DNA from: Pseudomonas sp. PB120
GTDB lineage: Bacteria > Pseudomonadota > Gammaproteobacteria > Pseudomonadales > Pseudomonadaceae
Length of the DNA stretch: 64,000 nt
Assembly (NCBI RefSeq): GCF_009761815.1
Contig: NZ_RWIN01000089.1
Span: forward strand, 1 to 64,000
Direction: 5' to 3'
The position numbers were made by a program, and so were the translations under genes. The notes beneath the pieces are model-generated. The model was not told the DNA's origin. It was given only the letters and a program-made list of their open reading frames with translations, and searched no databases. Of this stretch, positions 57,956-64,000 are shown piece by piece. The first letter of the stretch is position 1, and each line of letters opens with the position of its first letter.

Positions 57956-58921
57956 TTAAGCAATATTAATTTGAGGTGGCGCATCAACAAAAAACTGCCG
58001 ATACCACTTCCGCAGCTCAAATAACTGCCCGTCCTCCGGACACAATAGCGGCGTTTCTCGATAAACCTTGTTCTCCCAAATTTCAACATCCTCGTAAAAT
58101 GATTTGTGAGCGAACCCAGCGTACTCCTCGGCGATGGCGTCCGTATCTTCAAGAGCGGGATCGCGATGCAATTTCAATCCATAGCAAAGGTCGAGGCTTT
58201 CGTTATCAACGGGTGTATGAAAGTTAACCTGACGGCTTTCGTGAGTGCCGTGCATTTCAACGTGCATGACCCCGGGCCCATAGTAAGTTGCAACCGTTTC
58301 GAGTTGATCGCCAAGCGTTGGATGCGCCCCGATCAAGGCGATCTGTCGAGCAACATGTTGATCGAATTCAACGGTAATTTTATCGACCGGTGCGTGATGA
58401 ACAATAGCGAAGTGCGGAGTATCTACCAGATTCTCGATGATCTCCTTACCCTGAGTTTTTATTCTCCAGCGCTTAAAGTACCAGCGTGTCCACCCATCCT
58501 CACCGCTCATCTCGGCTGACAGTGGAACCTCCCAAGCGGGCTCCCCACCCTCGGGGTCAAACCACAGGTGGATCATCTGGTTAAGTTCGCGTACATGATG
58601 CTGCTTTAAAGCACCCTTCTTCGCTTTATGCGGGATGCGCTCTGAATACGGTATAGCCGTGCACTTTCCAGCCTGATCGAACTGCCACCCGTGAAAAGGG
58701 CAACGAATGGTATTCCCGACACACGTACCGCCACCAAGGTGCGCGCCGAGGTGGGGACAGTGCGCATCCAGTATTGCTACTTCACCATTCTCACCTCTAA
58801 AGGCGACGAAATCTCGATTGAAGTATTTGAGCGACTTAATCTCACCGATGGCAAGTTCACTTGAAAAAAGTACGCCAAACCATCCTTTCGGAAATCGATC
58901 AGAAAAGAAGTCTTTGTTCAC
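57956..58921 (-). CDS. Rieske oxygenase, KshA-like (first of tandem pair)
   Basis: A 321-residue Rieske non-heme-iron oxygenase. The [2Fe-2S] ligands are C55, H57, C74 and H77 (CPHLGAHLGG and CPFHGW), and the catalytic iron ligands are probably H170, H175 and D279 (DTPHFAIVH, YEDVEIW). The late WENKVYRETPLLCPEDGQ and RKWYRQFFVD resemble 3-ketosteroid 9-alpha-hydroxylase oxygenase. It acts in the cytoplasm and needs a separate reductase, none of which is nearby. It follows its homologue after 40 bp. GC content is lower than in the flanking genes. Confidence 0.85.
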   Translation of the reverse strand: MNKDFFSDRFPKGWFGVLFSSELAIGEIKSLKYFNRDFVAFRGENGEVAILDAHCPHLGAHLGGGTCVGNTIRCPFHGWQFDQAGKCTAIPYSERIPHKAKKGALKQHHVRELNQMIHLWFDPEGGEPAWEVPLSAEMSGEDGWTRWYFKRWRIKTQGKEIIENLVDTPHFAIVHHAPVDKITVEFDQHVARQIALIGAHPTLGDQLETVATYYGPGVMHVEMHGTHESRQVNFHTPVDNESLDLCYGLKLHRDPALEDTDAIAEEYAGFAHKSFYEDVEIWENKVYRETPLLCPEDGQLFELRKWYRQFFVDAPPQINIA

Positions 58922-58961
58922 GGTTACTACCTCTTAAATATTATTATTCGAGTGCGGGATG

Positions 58962-60089
58962 CTATGCATCCGAAGGAGATAGCACTCCATTATCGCTCAC
59001 CACAGGCTGGCCACTCTTATCAACGCCATGGATATCCAAAAGCCATTGAGCTGTATCCGGTCTCTCTCGAGAGATATAAACTTTTTTGTCAGCAACATCA
59101 GCTAAGACTTGGCCACGATCTAAATAAAACTGATCGTACCATCCACGCAGCTGATAGACCGGGCCATCGCCACCACAGAGAATCGGATTATCTACGCGCT
59201 TCTTGTTGTCCCAAATACGAAGATCCTGAAAGAAAGTTTCCTGTCCATTAGCAATATACTCAGCAATAATTTTCTGATTTTCCGAAAAAGACACCCCCCC
59301 TAACGCTCTGACCTTTATCCCAAAATGCATCATGAATTTATCATGATTAATCGGCACATTTCCGATCATCATTATGCACTCCAACTTGTGCCCCCACATT
59401 TCCGCGTCCATGTCCGCTATAACGTAGGAAGGGCCATAGTAATATGCAATACTCCGAAGTGAATCACCGGTGCCAATCAACTGATTGCCGCCCGTTAGCA
59501 TCTGACAGTAGGTGTGTCCCTCGGAGACATTTATATAACTACTAACCGGGGAGCCGTGAACAGGCTCGAAATGATACACATCAGCAAGATTATCGATAAG
59601 CTCACGGCAATTGGTATTGGCTGGTTTACTGATCACCGCCCAATCCGACCATCCATCTTCGCTACAGCATCGATGTGCCGGTATCTTCTGTTCTACGATC
59701 GGAGGTTTACCTTCATGATCATGCCAAACAAACAGAAGTTCATTTTCGACCATGCTTTCCCATTGCCGTATCCTCGCCTTTGGTGGGATTTTTTCGCAAT
59801 AAGGGATCTTCTCGCAATGCCCACCATCACCCCACTGCCACGAGTGAAACGGGCACTCCAAAGTATTACCCTTGACCGTTCCGTTGGCCAGATTTGCTCC
59901 CATATGCGGACAGTAAGCATCGAACACCCTAACGTTCCCATCCTCTCCCCGAAAAGCAACAAGCTCTGTCCCAAACGCCTCAAGAGAGGTTACTTGTCCT
60001 TGCTTTATATCTCGCTCAAGCCCAAAACAGTGCCAGCCACGAGCGTAGCGGCTCGGCAACTTCGAAATAATCCGCGCAAATTCAACCAT
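58962..60089 (-). CDS. Rieske oxygenase, KshA-like (second of tandem pair)
   Basis: A 375-residue homologue. Rieske ligands are C60, H62, C79 and H82 (CPHMGANLAN, CPFHSW); iron ligands probably H173, H178 and D289 (DVYHFEPVH, FQDLRIW). The segment YYGPSYVIADMD and the end VYQLRGWYDQFYLD are close in type to KshA. The C-terminal 40 residues extend beyond the first protein. It is first in the operon, divergent from a LysR regulator over 367 bp. The two differ strongly, so they may act on successive intermediates or pair in one enzyme. The substrate is unknown. Confidence 0.85.
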   Translation of the reverse strand: MVEFARIISKLPSRYARGWHCFGLERDIKQGQVTSLEAFGTELVAFRGEDGNVRVFDAYCPHMGANLANGTVKGNTLECPFHSWQWGDGGHCEKIPYCEKIPPKARIRQWESMVENELLFVWHDHEGKPPIVEQKIPAHRCCSEDGWSDWAVISKPANTNCRELIDNLADVYHFEPVHGSPVSSYINVSEGHTYCQMLTGGNQLIGTGDSLRSIAYYYGPSYVIADMDAEMWGHKLECIMMIGNVPINHDKFMMHFGIKVRALGGVSFSENQKIIAEYIANGQETFFQDLRIWDNKKRVDNPILCGGDGPVYQLRGWYDQFYLDRGQVLADVADKKVYISRERPDTAQWLLDIHGVDKSGQPVVSDNGVLSPSDA

Positions 60090-60456
60090 CTAACTTTCTC
60101 CCTGTTAATGATCCATATATTGCTTGCAGCTATCGGCGCTATGGCACGTTAAAGCGATGATGACCCAGTGTAAATGCTTAAATTTGCATCTTAGAGTGCA
60201 AATTTGCACCTAGCAGTTATGTAGTTTAACGGCTAAGGATTGGCGCGTCCGTCTAGGCAAGCTTCTCTGTGGGTCTGCATGCGCATCACAAGGTATTCGA
60301 GGGTATCGAGAGTTTACAACTCGGGCTTCCGCCATGATCTCAATGATTTCTTCCCATTAGAAAAGTTCTAAACGCTTAAAGCACCAGTGGAACTGTCTGG
60401 TAATATTCGAGCGACTTTCAACATGTAACAAGAATCATTACTACAAGGAAGGAGAA
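60090..60456. other. Rieske operon / LysR divergent region
   Basis: A 367-bp AT-rich gap between divergent genes. It holds an overlapping set of TTTGCA repeats and a 14-bp palindrome near the Rieske side. The 240 bp next to the LysR gene shows no gene or clear motif. AAGGAAGGAGAA precedes the LysR ATG. Confidence 0.7.
60182..60209. promoter_or_regulatory. candidate LysR operator
   Basis: ATTTGCA (60182-60188) and TGCAAAT (60197-60203) form an inverted repeat with an 8-bp gap, and GTGCAAATTTGCAC (60196-60209) is a perfect 14-bp palindrome sharing the right arm. It is about 95-120 bp upstream of the first Rieske gene, as expected for LysR activation. Confidence 0.6.
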
Positions 60457-61371
60457 ATGAGAATGCTCGATTGGGATGATCTACGCTTTTTTCTCGTCGC
60501 CGTTGACTTTGGTTCTTATCAAAAAGCAGCAAAAGCTTTGGGGGTCAATCGAACCACGGTAGGTCGCCGTGTAGAAGAGCTTGAAAAATGCGTCGGCAGC
60601 CCCCTCTTCAGACAATCAGCATCGGGTTACCACCCGACTGAAGCCGGGCTTGAGGTTTTAAAGTGTGCACGGCAACTTGAAAAACATATCGCCCAGCTCA
60701 CCAAGGCACTCGTTAAAAATAAAGAATCAGTGGAGGGGCACGTTCGTGTTGCTATCGCAGCAGAACTAGGTAGCGACTTGCTTCCCGAGGTTATGAAATT
60801 TCAACAAAAGTATGCTGAAGTCACAGTTGAAATTCTGATTGTGTGCGACCCCGTGATTGCCTTGACCCAACGCAAAGCGGACATTGCATTAGGCGTCCTA
60901 AGGTCAAAGCCTGAGTATTTGTCAGGGCGTTGTCTCGGTGGATTGTCACGCGCAGTTTACGGTGCTGCAGGTGCCTCCCATCCAAGCGTGGACTCTGCTC
61001 AGTTAAACTGGGTTGGATGGTCCGAGAGTATGAAGGGATGCATGCTGGCGAGCTGGATGAGCAGCAACGTCAAGGAAAATGCCCGAATCGCCAGTTGGGT
61101 CGATTCCTGGGCGGCACTTAAAGCAGCTACTCAAACAGGAAACAATGTCGCTGTTATGTGGCAAGCATTCGCTGAACCTGACCAGGGGCTTGTTCAGTTA
61201 CCAGGCTTCGTCACGGGGCAAGGGGCTGATCTTTGGCTTCTATCCCTTGAAGCCATGCCTCTTGATGCCTGCAAGCAAGAGATGTTCGAGTTCCTGTCCT
61301 CATGCTTGAAGCAAAAACTCACCAATGGACCAGGTTTCATCCCTGCTGAACCAGCCTTACATCACCGTTGA
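60457..61371 (+). CDS. LysR-family regulator of the Rieske operon
   Basis: A 304-residue regulator with an HTH at about 6-63 (GSYQKAAKALGVNRTTVGRR) and a C-terminal effector domain. Its divergence from the Rieske operon points to control of it. Like the oxygenases it is lower in GC than the flanking hrpB. ATG at 60457 follows GGAGAA; a second ATG two codons later is possible. Confidence 0.9.
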   Translation: MRMLDWDDLRFFLVAVDFGSYQKAAKALGVNRTTVGRRVEELEKCVGSPLFRQSASGYHPTEAGLEVLKCARQLEKHIAQLTKALVKNKESVEGHVRVAIAAELGSDLLPEVMKFQQKYAEVTVEILIVCDPVIALTQRKADIALGVLRSKPEYLSGRCLGGLSRAVYGAAGASHPSVDSAQLNWVGWSESMKGCMLASWMSSNVKENARIASWVDSWAALKAATQTGNNVAVMWQAFAEPDQGLVQLPGFVTGQGADLWLLSLEAMPLDACKQEMFEFLSSCLKQKLTNGPGFIPAEPALHHR

Positions 61372-61397
61372 TGCGACTTGAAGCGGTGGTTGTGCAT

Positions 61398-63917
61398 TCA
61401 GGACTTTCTGGGCTTGGCTCTAGCGGTTGCCTCCGCCACCAGCGGATCATCCGGCCAGTAATGCTTCGGATACCGCCCCTTCAAATCCTTCTTCACTTCC
61501 GCATAGGTACTCCGCCAAAAATTGGCCAGGTCCTGCGTCACCTGCACCGGCCGGCGTGCCGGGGACAGCAGGTGCAACTTCACCACTTGCCGGCCGCCCG
61601 CGATGCGCGGGGTTTCGGCCAGGCCGAACAGCTCCTGCAATCGCACCGCCAGAATCGGTGGCTGCTCGCTGTAGTCCAGACGAATCGAGGACCCTGACGG
61701 CACGCTCAAATGATGCGGCGCCCATTCGTCCAGCCGTTGCGGCAGCGGCCACGGCAGCAGGTTGTGGACGATGCTCGACAGGTCCAGATTGGCGAAGTGG
61801 CTGAGGCGCGAGACTTTGCCCAGATACGGCATCAGCCAGTGTTCAAGATTTTTCATCAGCGCGGCATCGCTGACATCCGGCCACTCACTCTCGTTTTTGC
61901 TGCCCACGTCCAGCTGACGCAGCAATGCGACCCGCGCCTGCCACTGGCGCAGCTCCGGGGTCCAGGGCAACAGCTCAAGGCCTTTGCGCCGCACCAGGTT
62001 CACCAGTGCCTGACTGCGGGCGGTTTCATCGAGCCCGGTCAGCGGTTCGCGGCTGAGGACCAACTCGCCGACCTTGCGCTGACGCTCGGCGCGCAACACG
62101 CCTTCGCGCTCGTCCCAATCCAGTTGATCGACCACCCGCACTTGCTCGGCCAGCACGGAATCGAACAGCGCCGGATCGAAATCCGTCGCCAGGTAAATCC
62201 GTTCTTCACGCTGCCCCTGGCGGCTGCCGAGATCGGCGATCACCAACCAGGGCTGTTTCATCAGGCTGTCGGCTTCGGCGAACAGCGCGGCACGCCCGTT
62301 GGCCAGGCGGTATTCCGCGCCACCGGCTCGCCGCTGCTGGGCGACACGGTCGGGATAGGCCAGCGCCAGCAAGGCGCCGAGCCAGCGCGGGTGATCCGGA
62401 TCGCTGACCGGTTCCGACGCCTTGCCGCGCAGGTAACCGCGATACTGCCGCGCCAGTTGCCGGGCCCGCTGCACACCGCTCTGGGCACCGCGCGCGGCAC
62501 GCTCTTCACCCGACAACAGCACCAGTCGGCTGTGCAGATCGGCGCCGCCACCGCGCAAGATATCCCGCTCGCCAAGCAGGGCGGCGACATCGCAGGCCAT
62601 CGGCGCCAGCCCGAGTGCCTGGCCGCGCAGCAGCAAATGGGCGATGCGCGGATGTGCCGGCAGTTCGGCCATGGCCTGACCGTGGCGGGTCAGCGTTTCA
62701 CCGTCCAGTGCGCCCAGGCGATCGAGCAGGTTTTGAGCCTGTGCATAAGCGGCAGCGGGCGGCACGTCGAGCCACACCAGTTGCGTCGGCGTCACGCCCC
62801 AACGACCGAGTTGCAGCGCCAGGCCGGCAAGGTCCGCCGAGAGAATTTCCGCACTGGCGTAGGCCGCCAGTTGCTCGTGCTGATCCTGCGACCACAAGCG
62901 ATAACACACGCCCGGCTCCAGCCGCCCCGCACGGCCCGCGCGCTGCGTGGCGCTGGCCTTGGAAATGCGTTGAGTGTCGAGGCGGGTCATGCCACTGCCC
63001 GGATCGAAACGCGGGACTCGCGCCAACCCGGCATCGATCACCACGCGCACGCCGTCGATGGTCAGGCTGGTCTCGGCGATGTTGGTCGCCAGCACCACTT
63101 TGCGTTTGCCCGCCGGCGCCGGATCAATCGCCGCGCGTTGCGCCGCCAGGTCCAGTTCACCGTGCAACGGGCAAAGCATCACCGGCGTGCCCTCCCCCAA
63201 TGCATCGGCCAGTTGTTGATGCACGCGGCGGATTTCGGCCTGCCCCGGCAGGAACACCAGCACGCTGCCGGTCTCGTCATTCAAGGCGTCGAGAATGGTT
63301 TGCACCACTCGCGGCTCGATGAATTCTCCTGACTGGAACGGTCGGCCCCAGCGCATCGCCACCGGGTACATGCGGCCTTCACTGCGCAGGATCGGCGCGT
63401 CGTCGAGCAACCCGGCCAGGCGCTCGCCTTCGAGGGTTGCCGACATCAACAGGATTTTCAACGGTTGATCGTCACGAAACAGCTCCCGGCCATTCAGGCT
63501 CAGGGCCAAGGCCAGGTCGGCGTCGAGGCTACGTTCATGGAACTCGTCAAAAATCAGCAAGCCCACGCCTTCCAGCGCCGGATCATCCTGCAGGCGCCGA
63601 GTGAGAATGCCTTCGGTGACCACTTCGATACGGGTAGTGGGGCCGACTTTGCTGTCGAGCCGAATGCGATAGCCGACGGTCTCGCCAACTTTCTCCCCCA
63701 GCTCACTGGCCAGGCGCTCCGCTGCCGCCCGTGCCGCCAAGCGACGCGGCTCCAGCATCAGAATGGTCTGCCCGGCCAACCAGGTCTCATTGAGCAAGGC
63801 CAGTGGAACGCGGGTGGTTTTACCGGCGCCGGGCGGTGCTTCGAGCACGGCTTCGTGGCGTGTCGCCAAGGCTTCACGCAGCGCGGGTAAAACTTCATCA
63901 ATCGGCAAAGAAATCAT
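61398..63917 (-). CDS. hrpB: ATP-dependent helicase HrpB
   Basis: An 839-residue DEAH-family helicase of the HrpA/HrpB branch, thought to act on RNA. Motif I is GAGKTT, motif II DEFH (typical for HrpB), and motif VI QRAGRAGR; the C-terminal HrpB domain follows. It is near full length inside the window, with the start ATG at 63917 (a reading four codons longer is possible), and it converges on the LysR gene with a 26-bp gap. Confidence 0.94.
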   Translation of the reverse strand: MISLPIDEVLPALREALATRHEAVLEAPPGAGKTTRVPLALLNETWLAGQTILMLEPRRLAARAAAERLASELGEKVGETVGYRIRLDSKVGPTTRIEVVTEGILTRRLQDDPALEGVGLLIFDEFHERSLDADLALALSLNGRELFRDDQPLKILLMSATLEGERLAGLLDDAPILRSEGRMYPVAMRWGRPFQSGEFIEPRVVQTILDALNDETGSVLVFLPGQAEIRRVHQQLADALGEGTPVMLCPLHGELDLAAQRAAIDPAPAGKRKVVLATNIAETSLTIDGVRVVIDAGLARVPRFDPGSGMTRLDTQRISKASATQRAGRAGRLEPGVCYRLWSQDQHEQLAAYASAEILSADLAGLALQLGRWGVTPTQLVWLDVPPAAAYAQAQNLLDRLGALDGETLTRHGQAMAELPAHPRIAHLLLRGQALGLAPMACDVAALLGERDILRGGGADLHSRLVLLSGEERAARGAQSGVQRARQLARQYRGYLRGKASEPVSDPDHPRWLGALLALAYPDRVAQQRRAGGAEYRLANGRAALFAEADSLMKQPWLVIADLGSRQGQREERIYLATDFDPALFDSVLAEQVRVVDQLDWDEREGVLRAERQRKVGELVLSREPLTGLDETARSQALVNLVRRKGLELLPWTPELRQWQARVALLRQLDVGSKNESEWPDVSDAALMKNLEHWLMPYLGKVSRLSHFANLDLSSIVHNLLPWPLPQRLDEWAPHHLSVPSGSSIRLDYSEQPPILAVRLQELFGLAETPRIAGGRQVVKLHLLSPARRPVQVTQDLANFWRSTYAEVKKDLKGRYPKHYWPDDPLVAEATARAKPRKS

Positions 63918-64000
63918 GCTGGCTCCCAAACAGAGGGCCGAGTATAACGGCGAACTGCCTGGCGTTAATCACGGTCCTAATTCATACAGACGCCTATTCG

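Noticed and set aside
61710..63332. 540-codon plus-strand frame opposite hrpB
   Set aside because: No domain, no ribosome site, and full overlap with intact helicase motifs on the minus strand.

Overview
The window is an ordinary chromosomal stretch of a Pseudomonas, most likely of the P. fluorescens group. The evidence is the gene order (cobW GTPase-ybdD-cstA-pilZ-radA, mscL-fpr-luxR solo-rlmG, an AzgA-type permease overlapping trmA), the GC-rich codon use, and about 15 REP/REPIN palindromes of the form 'TGTGGGAGCGAGCCTGCTCGCGATGG' spread between genes (described here in words and positions only). No rRNA, tRNA, IS element, phage or CRISPR array was seen. No species can be fixed from the sequence alone.

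Layout. 1-11 kb: a small lipoprotein, a short Gre-family factor, gdhA, ettA, the membrane GGDEF/EAL protein MorA and glyA. 10-16 kb: CobW-type GTPase, ybdD and cstA (pyruvate/peptide carbon scavenging), a PilZ c-di-GMP receptor and radA, then a 600-bp gene-free AT-rich stretch. 16-28 kb: mscL, fpr, a LuxR solo (ppoR-like), rlmG, a cyanide-insensitive bd oxidase operon (cioA-cioB-DUF2474) with a perfect ANR/FNR box upstream, an MFS exporter, a DJ-1/PfpI paralogue lacking its catalytic Cys, a secreted protein, a purine permease, trmA and a small tautomerase.

28-35 kb is a quinate/shikimate catabolic cluster: LysR, aroQ, an NAD-type aroE, a TetR regulator, quiC (3-dehydroshikimate dehydratase) and an MFS importer. 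Together these turn imported hydroaromatics into protocatechuate. The aroQ and quiC promoters share a near-identical motif overlapping the likely -10, and a sequence matching the published PcaR operator lies between quiC and the MFS gene. 35-50 kb holds an EamA exporter with an IclR regulator, a zinc metallopeptidase, a hydrolase, HAD phosphatase, tesB, a GNAT enzyme, a histone-deacetylase-family amidohydrolase, a flavoprotein, rhlE, a YedA-like exporter, two nuclease-like proteins and two membrane/coiled-coil proteins.

50.8-57.8 kb is an amine-type uptake and breakdown module: a sulfonate/nitrate-family ABC importer, a class III transaminase, an aldehyde dehydrogenase and a divergent LysR. 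A 49-bp element occurs upstream of both the importer operon and the dehydrogenase-transaminase operon, which ties them together. 57.9-61.4 kb is a lower-GC insertion-like segment with two tandem KshA-like Rieske oxygenases, a divergent LysR and a palindromic operator candidate, but no reductase. hrpB closes the window.

The most promising undescribed material is the tandem Rieske island, the amine module with its repeated promoter element, and the double-controlled shikimate cluster.
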